A stretch of 64,000 bases of DNA from Erwinia phyllosphaerae (GTDB lineage Bacteria; Pseudomonadota; Gammaproteobacteria; Enterobacterales; Enterobacteriaceae): NCBI RefSeq assembly GCF_019132875.1, contig NZ_JAHSPF010000001.1:310001-374000 (forward strand), given 5' to 3'. The position numbers were made by a program, and so were the translations under genes. A model generated the notes under the pieces. The model saw only the letters and a program-made list of their open reading frames with translations, was not told the DNA's origin and did no database searches. This document shows, piece after piece, positions 7,954-17,351 of this stretch; the first letter of the stretch is position 1, and every line of letters begins with the position of its first letter.

Positions 7954-9081
7954 TTAAATTTTTAGCGGCAGGGCTGCCCTGACAACTTCGCACAGCCAGC
8001 CCACGCCGTAAGGAATAACCGCATCGTTAAAGTCGTAGGCGGAGTGGTGAAGCGGGTAGCTTTCTGCCGACCCCAGCCACAGATAGGCGCCTGGCAAAGC
8101 CGCCAGCATAAAAGAGAAGTCTTCTGAGGTAAGCGCCGGATGAGCCGCCACTGAGGCACTGAGCCCGGCCTGTTGCGCCGCATGCAGCGCCAGCTCTGCT
8201 TCGGGAGCGCTGTTAACGGTAGCAGGATAGTAGCGCCGGTAGTGGATGTCCGCCGTCAGGCCATGGGCGGCGGTAATATGCGTGGTTATCTCACGCAGAC
8301 GCTTTTCCATGATGTCCTGTACCGTCGGACTAAAGGTACGGACGGTGCCGGTGATACTGGCTTCTGCCGGGATCATATTGTGGGAAAAGCCGCCCTGAAT
8401 ACGCGTCACCGTCAGCAGCGCGGATTCACAGGGATCGATGGCGCGGGCAACGATGGTATTCAGCTGCACCACCAGCTCGCTGGTCGCCAGCAGGGTATCC
8501 GCCGCAAGATGGGGCTGCGCGGCATGTCCTCCGCCGCCTTTCACGGTGATATCAAAGCGGTCGGCGGCGGCCATAATCGCGCCGGGCCGGGTTTGCGCGC
8601 TACCCAGCGGCAGCTCCGGCCAGTTATGTAACGCATATACTGCCTCACAGGGAAAACGCCGGAACAGGCCATCGTCAATCATCGCCTGCGCGCCGGCCAG
8701 CCCTTCTTCCGCAGGCTGAAAGATAAAAATGACCGTACCGTCAAAGTCTTTTGCCTGAGCCAGCGCCCGTGCCGCGCCCAGCAGCATGACGGTATGACCA
8801 TCGTGGCCGCAGGCATGGCAACAGCCCTGATGCTGGCTCTTCCACGGCTGCAGGCCTGCATCCTCCATGGGCAGCGCGTCCATATCGGCACGCAGGCCAA
8901 CAGTTTTTTCGCCCGTACCGCGCCGCAGCACGCCGACTACGCCTGTTTTGCCAATGCCGCGATGAACCTCGATATCCAGCGCGGTCAGAAAGTCCGCCAC
9001 GATGCCTGCCGTTCGGTGTTCGGCAAAACCCAGTTCAGGATGCGCGTGCAGATCGCGCCGCAGCGCGATTAAATCGTCCAT
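7954..9081 (-). CDS. M20-family amidohydrolase (N-acyl amino acid / hippurate hydrolase type)
   Basis: A 375-residue metallo-amidohydrolase of the HipO/AbgB group. It opens with LRRDLHAHPELGF (6-19), then LRADMDALPM, then the metal-site cluster CHACGHDGH (88-96), then the catalytic PAEEG (123-127); a central dimerisation insert and HHSAYDFND follow near the end. Enzymes of this type release the amino acid or amine from an N-acyl or amide conjugate in the cytoplasm. Its ATG shares a base with the stop of the upstream GhrA-like gene (TGATG), so translation is coupled. It is the last gene of the ten-gene operon and is the natural first step after import, trimming an acylated or peptide-like substrate. 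The actual substrate is unknown. Confidence 0.85.
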   Translation of the reverse strand: MDDLIALRRDLHAHPELGFAEHRTAGIVADFLTALDIEVHRGIGKTGVVGVLRRGTGEKTVGLRADMDALPMEDAGLQPWKSQHQGCCHACGHDGHTVMLLGAARALAQAKDFDGTVIFIFQPAEEGLAGAQAMIDDGLFRRFPCEAVYALHNWPELPLGSAQTRPGAIMAAADRFDITVKGGGGHAAQPHLAADTLLATSELVVQLNTIVARAIDPCESALLTVTRIQGGFSHNMIPAEASITGTVRTFSPTVQDIMEKRLREITTHITAAHGLTADIHYRRYYPATVNSAPEAELALHAAQQAGLSASVAAHPALTSEDFSFMLAALPGAYLWLGSAESYPLHHSAYDFNDAVIPYGVGWLCEVVRAALPLKI

Positions 9082-10004
9082 CAGTATCCTCGCTCTCGCT
9101 CAATTAGCCCGTGCATCGGCTCGCCGCGTTCGAAACGGCGGATGTTTTCCAGCAGCGCCGTTAATGCGCTTTCCGGCTGCGCCTGGCTGGCAATATGCGG
9201 CGTTAGCCAGATGGCCGGGTGGTGCCAGAAAGGATGGTCGCCAGGCAGCGGCTCTGGTGAAGTTACGTCAACCACCGCCGCAGCAAGCTGTCCACTCTCC
9301 AGCGCATCCAGCAAATGTTGATGATTAAGCTGTTTGCCCCGGCCAACCTGCACCAGCGAAGCACCCGGCGGCAGCTGGCTGAACAGGTCGGCATTCAGGA
9401 TGCCCTCGGTCGCCGTGGTTAACGGCAGCAGGCAGATCAGAATATCGCTGCGCGCCAGAAAAGCGTTGAGCTGCTCCGTGCCGACAAAGCTGGTAACGCC
9501 TGCAATCTGTTTTGGCGTACGGCTCCAGCCCGCGCAGTCAAAGCCCAGCGCCAGCAGCGGTTGCAGTACCGCTTCGCCCAGCGTGCCGACGCCCATCACG
9601 CCAATACGCCGCCGCGCGGCTGGCAGTGATGAATGTTCCAGCCACTGTTTTTCGCGCTGCTGGCGGAAATAGCGCGGCATCTCGCGGTGCAAACCCAGCA
9701 CGGCAAAGGTGACGTATTCCACCATCCCCTGGGTGAGGCCTGGCTCAATCATGCGCACTACCGGCAAATCCGGCGGCAACGCGGCATAATCGAACTGCTC
9801 GGCACCCGCGCCAACCGAAAACAGCACTTTCAGCGAGGTATAAGGCCGGAGATCTTCCGGCGGCTGCCACGCAACCAGATACTCAACCTCTGCCGGGTCG
9901 CCATCGTCAGGCCACTGGCGAAAGTGTGCCTCCGGTGCCCTCTCCGCCAGTAATTCTGCCCAGATGCGCCCTCGTTCGGGTTCTGACTTATAGAGAATAT
10001 TCAT
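9081..10004 (-). CDS. D-2-hydroxyacid dehydrogenase, GhrA-like (glyoxylate/hydroxypyruvate reductase)
   Basis: A 307-residue NAD(P)-dependent 2-hydroxyacid dehydrogenase close in layout to E. coli GhrA. The Rossmann fingerprint GVMGVGTLGEAV lies at about 135-146. The substrate-binding Arg is in QVGRGKQLN, and the catalytic His is in LTPHIASQAQPE near the C-terminus. GhrA-type proteins reduce glyoxylate and hydroxypyruvate. Its start overlaps the stop of the GNAT gene by four bases (ATGA), and its stop overlaps the M20 start. In this operon it may handle a 2-oxo or 2-hydroxy acid released from the imported substrate. The family is firm; the reaction here is inferred. Confidence 0.8.
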   Translation of the reverse strand: MNILYKSEPERGRIWAELLAERAPEAHFRQWPDDGDPAEVEYLVAWQPPEDLRPYTSLKVLFSVGAGAEQFDYAALPPDLPVVRMIEPGLTQGMVEYVTFAVLGLHREMPRYFRQQREKQWLEHSSLPAARRRIGVMGVGTLGEAVLQPLLALGFDCAGWSRTPKQIAGVTSFVGTEQLNAFLARSDILICLLPLTTATEGILNADLFSQLPPGASLVQVGRGKQLNHQHLLDALESGQLAAAVVDVTSPEPLPGDHPFWHHPAIWLTPHIASQAQPESALTALLENIRRFERGEPMHGLIERERGY

Positions 10005-10834
10005 GCCAGCGCCTGGCTCATTAAGCCAAACGCCAGCACGCCCTGCGGCTGCCAGGGTTGCCCTTTATACATGATGGCGGAGGCATCAACCTCCGCTAAG
10101 CCCAGCGAGGTCAGCCAGGCCGCCAGGCCGTAGGCGCTATCGGTATCAATACGCACAAACTCCCCCTCCAGCCCCTGTAATAATTCGCTGACCAGAACTT
10201 TTGCCTGAGCGACATCGCGACAAACGATCGGCCCGATAACATAGCCGTGGCCGGAGCGGCGTAAACCGGCAAAACCACTTATGCTGCCCTGCTCTTCCAG
10301 CACGAGCAGACGTCGGGCGTTGGCATACAGGTTATCAAGCAGTAAAGGCCGCCGCATGCCGTGCGCTTTGCTTTCCAGTTCGCTAAGCCGTGCCAGATCT
10401 TCCTGCTGCGCTGGCCGCAGCCTTTGCGAGGCGGCGGGCGCAATATGTTCAACCGCCGCCAGCGCTCGGCATTGATGCTGCACCAGCAGCCCGCTGGTGG
10501 CAAAACCCAGTTTTTCATACAGTCCTTTGCCTTTAACCGTTGCGTGCAGGCGAAGCTGATGCCCTTCCAGCTTTGCCAGCGCGGCCTGCATTAACGCTTT
10601 GCCAAAGCCTTTCCCCTGTGCTTTATCAGCCACTATTACCAGGCCGATGGTCGCGTAGTCGCCCCAGCGCCAGTAAAGCGTGGTGCCCAGCAGCTCGCCG
10701 TTTTCAACCAGCGCCAGCCCTTCGCCCAGCGCCAGCGCCTGCTGCCAGTCTTCACGGCGATGCGGCCAGCCAAGCGCCTGCGTCAGCGCCACGGCCTCAT
10801 CAAGATAGTGCTCGCTCATGGTGGTAATCGTCAT
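10001..10834 (-). CDS. Tandem GNAT-family N-acetyltransferase
   Basis: About 277 residues. The first half is a normal GNAT domain, with the acetyl-CoA loop in IVADKAQGKGFGKALMQAAL and a following LHATVKGKGLYEKLGF. The second half resembles the degenerate YitH-type acetyltransferase domain. I use the ATG at 10834 (SD GAGAGGAAAAT) because the longer frame to 10945 runs into the preceding ABC gene. It lies 13 bases after the ABC ATPase stop and overlaps the GhrA-like gene by four bases. It may acetylate the imported amine or an intermediate, or protect against a toxic one; the acceptor cannot be read. Confidence 0.8.
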   Translation of the reverse strand: MTITTMSEHYLDEAVALTQALGWPHRREDWQQALALGEGLALVENGELLGTTLYWRWGDYATIGLVIVADKAQGKGFGKALMQAALAKLEGHQLRLHATVKGKGLYEKLGFATSGLLVQHQCRALAAVEHIAPAASQRLRPAQQEDLARLSELESKAHGMRRPLLLDNLYANARRLLVLEEQGSISGFAGLRRSGHGYVIGPIVCRDVAQAKVLVSELLQGLEGEFVRIDTDSAYGLAAWLTSLGLAEVDASAIMYKGQPWQPQGVLAFGLMSQALA

Positions 10835-10847
10835 ATTTTCCTCTCTT

Positions 10848-12545
10848 TCAGCCACCCGCTCTCGTCTGCGAAGCTGGTGCAGTAAGGCCATCGGCAATCT
10901 CGTTATGTTCATCAAGCCAGCCCTGGCGTAGTTCCGGCACCGCACGCTTTAGTCGTTCGTAATAGAGTTCGCTTGAAGGTTTATCGTAGTCGGCGCGCGC
11001 TACCTGCGTCACCATCCTGCCATTTTTCACCACCAGTATCTGGTCGCAAACCGAGCGAACGGCATGCAGGTCGTGACTGATAAAAATAACCGACAGGCCA
11101 AGCTCGCGGCGTAGTTCGGTGATCAAATCCAGCACCGCCGCCGCCACGACGGTATCCAGCGCCGAGGTAACTTCATCACACAGGATCAAATCAGGTTCCG
11201 CGGCCAGCGCTCTTGCCAGATTGATACGCTGCTTTTGTCCGCCGGAAAGCGACCACGGACGGCGATGCAGTACGGAACGCGGCAGCCTGACGAGCTCCAG
11301 CAGCTGCGCCATTCGTTGGTCCAGCGCCGCGCCGCGCAGGCCGTGAAACAGCTTCAGCGGCCTGGCCAGAATGGTGGCCACGCTGTGCGCCGGATTCAGC
11401 GCCGTATCGGCCATCTGGAATACGTACTGAATGCGCCGCAGCTCGTCTTCAGAACGCTGACGCATTTCGCTCGCAATATAGTGGCCGTTAAACAAAATAT
11501 GCCCGGCGGAGGGCGCATTCATTCCGGCGATAGCGTGCGCCAGCGTGGTTTTGCCAGAGCCGGATTCGCCGATAATGCCCAGCGCCTGACCGCGGTAGAG
11601 CCGCAGATTGATATCGTGCAGAACGGGGATCTTCGGCTGCCCTTGTGCATTAGTCGGGCCGTAACCGGCAAAGAGGTCGCGCACTTCCAGCATTGGTTGC
11701 AGCGCGGCCTCTTCCGGCCGCCACGGGCTGGGGCGCATCTTTTGCTGTGCCGCTGCCAGCAGCTGATGGCTGTATTCCGTCTGCGGCGCGCGCAGCAGAT
11801 CCGCCGTGCTGCCGTATTCGGCAATCGCCCCTTTCAGCAGCACCAGAATGCGGTCGGCCATCTGCGCCACCACGGCCAGATCGTGACTGACGTAAATCGC
11901 GGTCATGCCGCGCTGGCGCACCACTCGTCGAAAGGTTTTCAGCACTTCGACCTGGGTTGTAACGTCCAGCGCGGTGGTCGGCTCATCTAAAATCACCACT
12001 TCCGGATCGCCAATCAGCGCCATCGCGGTCATCAGGCGCTGTAGCTGGCCGCCGGAAACCTGGTGCGGGTAGCGCAGACCGATCGTTTCCGGTTCCGGCA
12101 GCGCCAGCTCGCGAAACAGCTCGACCGCCTTTTTTTCGGCTTCGGTGCGGCTCATAATTTTGTGGATTACAACCGGCTCTACTACCTGATCGAGGATTTT
12201 CATCGCCGGATTAAAAGAGGCGGCGGCGCTCTGCGCGATATAGGCGACTTTGTTACCGCGAAACTGGCGCAGCTGCGCGGGCGTTTGCGATGTTACGTCG
12301 ATACCGGCAACGTGAACGGTGCCCTGCGCAATCCGACAGCCGTGCCGCGCATAGCCCATCAGCGCCAGCGCAATAGTGGTTTTGCCGGAGCCGGACTCGC
12401 CAATCAGCGCCAGCACCTCGCCTTTCTGCACGGTGAAACGAATGTCGTCCACCAGCGGAATTTCCCGACCATCTTCGCCATGCGCAATCACGCGAAGATT
12501 GTCTACCGCCACCGTGGGGCGGGCAGTGTGTGGGGTGACCGTCAT
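10848..12545 (-). CDS. Fused dual ATPase of a peptide-type ABC importer (DppDF/GsiA-like)
   Basis: A 565-residue protein with two complete ABC ATPase domains. The first has Walker A GESGSGKTT near residue 52, signature VSGGQLQR and Walker B VVILDEPTTALD. The second repeats Walker A GESGSGKTT, with signature LSGGQKQR and Walker B LILCDEVTSALD. The final segment after each domain matches the oligopeptide-transporter C-terminal region. GsiA and similar transporters have this fusion instead of separate DppD and DppF. It overlaps the permease gene upstream by four bases (ATGA). It energises the importer formed with the two permeases and the binding protein. Confidence 0.9.
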   Translation of the reverse strand: MTVTPHTARPTVAVDNLRVIAHGEDGREIPLVDDIRFTVQKGEVLALIGESGSGKTTIALALMGYARHGCRIAQGTVHVAGIDVTSQTPAQLRQFRGNKVAYIAQSAAASFNPAMKILDQVVEPVVIHKIMSRTEAEKKAVELFRELALPEPETIGLRYPHQVSGGQLQRLMTAMALIGDPEVVILDEPTTALDVTTQVEVLKTFRRVVRQRGMTAIYVSHDLAVVAQMADRILVLLKGAIAEYGSTADLLRAPQTEYSHQLLAAAQQKMRPSPWRPEEAALQPMLEVRDLFAGYGPTNAQGQPKIPVLHDINLRLYRGQALGIIGESGSGKTTLAHAIAGMNAPSAGHILFNGHYIASEMRQRSEDELRRIQYVFQMADTALNPAHSVATILARPLKLFHGLRGAALDQRMAQLLELVRLPRSVLHRRPWSLSGGQKQRINLARALAAEPDLILCDEVTSALDTVVAAAVLDLITELRRELGLSVIFISHDLHAVRSVCDQILVVKNGRMVTQVARADYDKPSSELYYERLKRAVPELRQGWLDEHNEIADGLTAPASQTRAGG

Positions 12546-13393
12546 ACCACCTCCTTCGCCGGGCTGAGCGGACGCATGGCCGGCAGGCTGTCGATAAACA
12601 GGTTAGCGCCGATAGTCAGGCTGGCGATGGCCAGCGCGGGCATCAGCACCGCCGGAGAGCCGTCGAACAATCCCTGCAAATTTTCCCGCACCAGCGTGCC
12701 CCAGTCGGCGTAAGGCGGCTGTACGCCAAGCCCCAGAAAACTCAGGCCGCTGAGCAGCAGCACGATATAAACAAAGCGCAGGCCGAAATCGGTCAGCATC
12801 GGATGCAGCATGTTGGGCAAAATGTCGTGTACCGCAATATAAAAGCGGCTTTCGCCACGCAGCCTGGAGGCGCGAACGTAGTCCATCGTTCGCAGGCTGG
12901 AAGCCATTGCCCATGCGATGCGGAACGCGCCGGGCCAATAGGTGAAGACGGCGGTAATGACCAGCATCGGTAGCGAAGAGCCGAACACCGCCACGATCAT
13001 CAGCGCCAGGATTTTGCCGGGCAAGACCAGCATCGCGTCGTTAATGCGGCCCAGAACTTCCTCCAGCCAGCGCCCGGCGACCGCCGCTAACAGCGCCAGC
13101 AGCGTACCGGTCAGGCTGGCAAGCAGCGCCGCGCCAAGCGCCAGGCCAATCGAATAGCGCGCGCCGTAAAGAATGCGGCTGAACATGTCGCGGCCCAGAT
13201 AATCTGTGCCAAACCAGAAAGCCTTGCTGAAGCCGCCAAACATTGGGCCAGCGCCGATATCCTCCAGCCTGTACGGTGCCAGCGCAGAGCCAAAAATCGC
13301 CAGCGCTATCCACAGCAGCGTAATCAGCAGGCCGGTTTTTCCCGCCGTGGTCAGCGAAAGAAAGAAACGGCCGGGGAGCGTGAGTGCGTTCAT
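12542..13393 (-). CDS. Peptide-type ABC permease (DppC-like)
   Basis: About 283 residues with an N-terminal membrane segment (GLLITLLWIALAIFGSALAP) and several further hydrophobic helices. The region around GTDYLGRDMFSRILYGARYS and the EAA-type loop SRLRGESRFYIAVHDILPN are typical of DppC/GsiD. The frame is open further upstream, but I start at the ATG at 13393, which shares its first base with the stop of the DppB-like gene (TGATG). Inner-membrane partner of the DppB-like permease. Confidence 0.88.
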   Translation of the reverse strand: MNALTLPGRFFLSLTTAGKTGLLITLLWIALAIFGSALAPYRLEDIGAGPMFGGFSKAFWFGTDYLGRDMFSRILYGARYSIGLALGAALLASLTGTLLALLAAVAGRWLEEVLGRINDAMLVLPGKILALMIVAVFGSSLPMLVITAVFTYWPGAFRIAWAMASSLRTMDYVRASRLRGESRFYIAVHDILPNMLHPMLTDFGLRFVYIVLLLSGLSFLGLGVQPPYADWGTLVRENLQGLFDGSPAVLMPALAIASLTIGANLFIDSLPAMRPLSPAKEVV

Positions 13394-14346
13394 CAGCTTC
13401 TCCATTTGGGATTGAAGGCGAGAGTGAGGATATCGGCCAGCAGCAACAGCAGCAGATAACACCCGGCAAACAGCATCACGCAGAGCTGGACCACCGGCAG
13501 ATCGCGGTTGCTGACCGCATCGACCAGCTGGCTGGCCAGTCCCGGATAGCTGAAAATGCTTTCGATAATGATCACGCCGCCAAACAGATACGACAGGCTA
13601 AGCGAGATGGCGTTGGCAATGGGCCCGACGGCGTTAGGTAACGCGTGGCGCAGCATGGCGCGCAGCGGCGAAACGCCTTTCAGCAGCGTCATCTCCAGAT
13701 AAGGGCTGTCCATCTGGTTGATCAAAGCAGAGCGGGTCATCCGCGCCATCTGTGCCACCAGCACGCAGCACAGCGTTAATACCGGCAGCGCATAGGTTTG
13801 CAGATAGCTGGCAAAGTTGAGCGCGGGCGTGCCGAGCGACATAGCGGGCACCCAGTGCAGCTTCACCGCAAAGACAATCACCGCAATCGTCGCCACCAGA
13901 AACTCCGGCACCGCCACCACCGCCATCGTGCCCAGCATCAGGCCGCGATCGAACAGCGAACCGCGCTTCATTGCGGCGGCCAGGCCAATCAGCAGCGCCA
14001 GCGGCACCGAAACCAGCGTGGTTATGGCCGCCAGCTCGAAGGTAGCGGGCATGCGCTGGGCTACCAGCTGCGCCACCGGCAGATGGCTGGCGAAGGACGT
14101 ACCGAAATCGCCGTGCAGAAGGCCGCCGAGCCAGTGCAGATAGCGCAGCAGCAGCGGCTGATCCAGCCCCATCTGTTGACGCAGCGCCGCCACGGTTTCC
14201 GGCGTGGCGCTCTGTCCCAGCACCATTTGCGCCGCATCGCCCGGCAGCAGGCTGGTGACAAAAAAGACCACCGCCGAGACGATCAGCAGCGTCAGCAGGC
14301 CCGAGCCGCAGCGTCGGGCAATCAGAAAAAGCAGGTAGCGGTTCAT
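13393..14346 (-). CDS. Peptide-type ABC permease (DppB-like)
   Basis: About 317 residues. A membrane helix close to the N-terminus (GLLTLLIVSAVVFFVTSLLPGD) and the LGQSATPETVAALRQQMGLDQP segment are hallmarks of the DppB/OppB N-terminal region. A multi-helix core and an EAA-type loop with AMLRHALPNAVGP follow. The start at 14346 (MNRYLLFLIARR) avoids an implausible 27-residue extension. It lies 81 bases after the binding-protein gene. Forms the transmembrane pore with the DppC-like protein. Confidence 0.88.
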   Translation of the reverse strand: MNRYLLFLIARRCGSGLLTLLIVSAVVFFVTSLLPGDAAQMVLGQSATPETVAALRQQMGLDQPLLLRYLHWLGGLLHGDFGTSFASHLPVAQLVAQRMPATFELAAITTLVSVPLALLIGLAAAMKRGSLFDRGLMLGTMAVVAVPEFLVATIAVIVFAVKLHWVPAMSLGTPALNFASYLQTYALPVLTLCCVLVAQMARMTRSALINQMDSPYLEMTLLKGVSPLRAMLRHALPNAVGPIANAISLSLSYLFGGVIIIESIFSYPGLASQLVDAVSNRDLPVVQLCVMLFAGCYLLLLLLADILTLAFNPKWRS

Positions 14347-14427
14347 AGCCGTTCTCCGGTTGGATGGGGCAACGGGCCAGATAAAATCGCCAGGCAGCGC
14401 GATAAACGCCCGGCGGCCGCGCAACAT

Positions 14428-16032
14428 TCAGGCCGCCAGCCAGGCGAACTCGTGAAAGCGATAGCCCATCATCAGACCCGAAGGCCAGGCTTCCAGCCCC
14501 CTGACTTTGTTGCTGTGGCCGTCCAGCGAGCTGATAAACGTCGGGATCAGCGTGCCGCTGTGGTCATAGATCATCTGCTGCATATCGCCATACATCTGCT
14601 TGCGCTTCGCCTGGTCACGTTCGCCGCGCGCGGCCACGACCAGCTGGTCGAACTGCGCATTTTTCCATCCCGACTCATTATTCGGCGCGTCGGAAAGGTA
14701 AAACTGCGACAGCAGCAGATCTACCGTCGCGCGCGGATTGATCGAGCCGTAGCCGACCGGATCTTTCATCCAGTGCGTTGACCAGTAGCCGTCGTAAGGC
14801 ACGCGCCTGACCTTGAAATTCATACCGGCGGCGTGACCAAACTGTTGGATAAGCTGACCGCCCTCCACCGAGCCTTCAATGTTTTGCGTGGTGATAATCT
14901 CGGCCGTGGCTCCGGCCATACCGGCTTTTTTGAAGTGGAATGCCGCCTTTTCAACGTCCAGCGGGCGCTGCGGGATCTCTTTGTTAAACAGCGGATGCCA
15001 CGGCGGCACCGGCGTATCGTTGCCGACCTGCCCGAAGCCCTGCATCACGGTTTTCACCATCATTTCGCGCGGCTGCAAATACTTCATACCCAGCACAAAA
15101 TCTTCGTTGCTGCCCGGCCTGATGTCCGTACGCACAATCAGGTTGGTATACATGCCGGACTTGCTCTCCAGCACGCCAAACTGGCCGGACTGGCGCAGGC
15201 GCTTCACGTCATTAGCCGAGATGGTGGCCACCAGATTGACATCGCCGGACATCAGCGCGTTAACGCGAGCGGCCTGATCGGTGACGCCCATCAGCTCTAC
15301 CTCGTCCAGGTGCGGCAGGCCTGGCTTCCAGTAGTGCGGGTTTTTGGTGCCGACCGTGCTGACGCCCGGGGTGAATTTTTGCAGTACAAACGGGCCGGTG
15401 CCGATCGCCTTGCTGAAGTCGGTGGTGTTTTTTTGCAGGATTAAAAACTGGCTGGTGGCCAGCACCACCGGGATATCGAAGTTAGGCTGCGTCAGCACCA
15501 GCGTCACTTCCGTCGGGCTGACGGCGGTAAGGCTGCTGAACTGTTTCGCCTGGGTGATAGCGGTTGAGGCGACGGCCGGATCTTTATGGCGGCTTAACGA
15601 CCAGATGACGTCGTCCGCCGTCAGGCTTTTACCGTCGTGAAAAGTGACGCCGGGACGCAGCTTAATCTGCCAGGTGATGCCGTCGCTGCTCTCTACCGAT
15701 TCTGCCAGCGCGGGCTGTGCCGCCAGGTTTTTATCCAGCTCGGTCAGCCCGCTGTAAAACATAAACTGGCGGCAGTAGTCGCCGCTGTTGCTGCCCTTCG
15801 CCGGATCGAGCGTATCGGTGGCGGAAGCGTTGGCGACGGCGGCACGCAGCTTGCCGCCTTTGACTGGCGCTTCGGCAGCAAAGCCGAGTTCAGGAAAGCC
15901 GATCAGGCCGGTGCTCATCACCGCGCCTGCCGACAGCAGCTTCATCATGCCGCGCCGGGATATCGCCACGTCCGTGATGGCCTGGGTTAACGCTGGGTTT
16001 ACGCTGGTGAACGCTTTACGAAATTTACTCAT
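14428..16032 (-). CDS. Periplasmic solute-binding protein, family 5, with Tat-type signal
   Basis: About 534 residues, the usual size for DppA/OppA-type binding proteins. The leader contains ISRRGMMKLLSAGAVMSTG about 25 residues in, a twin-arginine motif followed by a hydrophobic stretch, so export is probably by Tat, less common for this family. The mature part has DTLDPAKGSN, LRPGVTFHDGKSLTADDV and YWKPGLPHLDEVE, all standard family 5 segments. I start at the ATG at 16032 (SD GAGGG seven bases upstream) instead of the GTG six bases earlier. It decides which peptide-like or acylated amine the importer takes up; that ligand is unknown. Confidence 0.88.
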   Translation of the reverse strand: MSKFRKAFTSVNPALTQAITDVAISRRGMMKLLSAGAVMSTGLIGFPELGFAAEAPVKGGKLRAAVANASATDTLDPAKGSNSGDYCRQFMFYSGLTELDKNLAAQPALAESVESSDGITWQIKLRPGVTFHDGKSLTADDVIWSLSRHKDPAVASTAITQAKQFSSLTAVSPTEVTLVLTQPNFDIPVVLATSQFLILQKNTTDFSKAIGTGPFVLQKFTPGVSTVGTKNPHYWKPGLPHLDEVELMGVTDQAARVNALMSGDVNLVATISANDVKRLRQSGQFGVLESKSGMYTNLIVRTDIRPGSNEDFVLGMKYLQPREMMVKTVMQGFGQVGNDTPVPPWHPLFNKEIPQRPLDVEKAAFHFKKAGMAGATAEIITTQNIEGSVEGGQLIQQFGHAAGMNFKVRRVPYDGYWSTHWMKDPVGYGSINPRATVDLLLSQFYLSDAPNNESGWKNAQFDQLVVAARGERDQAKRKQMYGDMQQMIYDHSGTLIPTFISSLDGHSNKVRGLEAWPSGLMMGYRFHEFAWLAA

Positions 16033-16053
16033 CTGCACGCCCTCAGGTCATGT

Positions 16054-17331
16054 TCAGGAGATCCGATCCAGTGTTTTGTAATAGAGTCCCGCCACGGGTA
16101 AAAACCACGGCTTGCCGAAATAGCCCGGCACGGCTGGCCAGCTTTCGCGCTGCCACGGATTCTCCACGCGCTTTTCGGCTATCAGGTCAGCCATCACGCG
16201 GCCCATCCACACCGACATCTGCGTGCCGTGACCGCTGTAGCCCAGCGAATAGAAGACGCCTTCATGTTCACCGGCGTGCGGCAGGCGATCGGCCGTCATA
16301 TCGACCAGCCCGCCCCAGCAGTAGTCGATGCGGGTCTCTTTCAGCGTCGGGAAAATTTTGTGCATGGCAGCCTGTAAAACCTTGCCGCTGCGCGCGTCTG
16401 AAGTCGGACTGCTGATGGCGAAGCGGGCGCGACCGCCAAAGACCAGCCGGTTATCCGCCGTGGTGCGAAAGTAGTTACCGATATTCATCGAGGTCACGCA
16501 GGTACGGTTTTCCGGTAGCAGCTCGCGCAGCTGCTGCTGCGGTAAGGGTTCCGTAACCACGATAAAGCTGCCGACCGGAATGATGCGCCGCTGAAACCAT
16601 TCAAACGGGCCGATATTGGAGCAGCCCGTCGCCATCAACACTTTTTCCGCGAGGATCTCGCCTTTTTCCGTGCCAACCCGATGCTGATAGTCCTTCACCC
16701 GGGTCAGGCTGGTGACCGGCGTATGTTCATAAATCTCCGCGCCGCTGCGTGCCGCCGCCTCGGCCAGGCCGATACCAAATTTGCCCATGTGCATCTGGCC
16801 GCCGCGTTGCTGGATCAGACCGCCGTGAAATACGTCCGAATTTATTTCGCGCCGAATCTCATCCGCGCCTATCAGCTCGACGTCACGGTCTACGGTGCGC
16901 CTTAACGCGTCATAGGTTGCCTTCAATCCGGCAAAATGCGACGGCTTGCTGGCAAGCTTGAGCTTGCCGCAGCGCAAAAAATCGCAGTCGATCTGCTCGT
17001 CCGCCACCACGCTTTGCACATAGTCCACGGCGCTGGCAAAGGCGCGATAGTAGCGGTTAGCCTGTTCTTCGCCCAGGCTTGCCACCAGCGAGGCAAAATT
17101 TTGCGATACGCCGGTATTACAATGCCCACCGTTGCGCGCCGACGCCTGGCTCATTACGCCTGCCGCTTCCAGCACCACCACGTTCAGCCCGCTGCGCGCC
17201 AGGTTCAGCGCCGCTGAAATGCCGGTAAAGCCGCCGCCGATGACCACAACATCCGCCGTTTTGGGCAATTCCTTGCCTGCCGCCCCGGTAAAAACCGGCG
17301 CGGTTGCCTGCCAGAAGGATTCCAGTTTCAT
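16054..17331 (-). CDS. FAD-dependent amine/amino-acid oxidoreductase (PuuB/DadA type)
   Basis: A 425-residue flavoprotein of the DAO superfamily. The FAD-binding VVVIGGGFTGISAALNLAR lies near residue 28, followed by VVVLEAAGVMSQASARNGGH, the SARNGG pattern of gamma-glutamylputrescine oxidase (PuuB) and OrdL-like enzymes. GYSGHGTQMSVWMG near the C-terminus completes the FAD site. Such enzymes oxidise a primary or secondary amine to an aldehyde with release of ammonia or amine. Directly upstream in the operon is an aldehyde dehydrogenase, the expected next step. GGAG precedes the start. The exact amine is not known. Confidence 0.85.
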   Translation of the reverse strand: MKLESFWQATAPVFTGAAGKELPKTADVVVIGGGFTGISAALNLARSGLNVVVLEAAGVMSQASARNGGHCNTGVSQNFASLVASLGEEQANRYYRAFASAVDYVQSVVADEQIDCDFLRCGKLKLASKPSHFAGLKATYDALRRTVDRDVELIGADEIRREINSDVFHGGLIQQRGGQMHMGKFGIGLAEAAARSGAEIYEHTPVTSLTRVKDYQHRVGTEKGEILAEKVLMATGCSNIGPFEWFQRRIIPVGSFIVVTEPLPQQQLRELLPENRTCVTSMNIGNYFRTTADNRLVFGGRARFAISSPTSDARSGKVLQAAMHKIFPTLKETRIDYCWGGLVDMTADRLPHAGEHEGVFYSLGYSGHGTQMSVWMGRVMADLIAEKRVENPWQRESWPAVPGYFGKPWFLPVAGLYYKTLDRIS

Positions 17332-17351
17332 CGCACTGCTCCCGTAGCGGA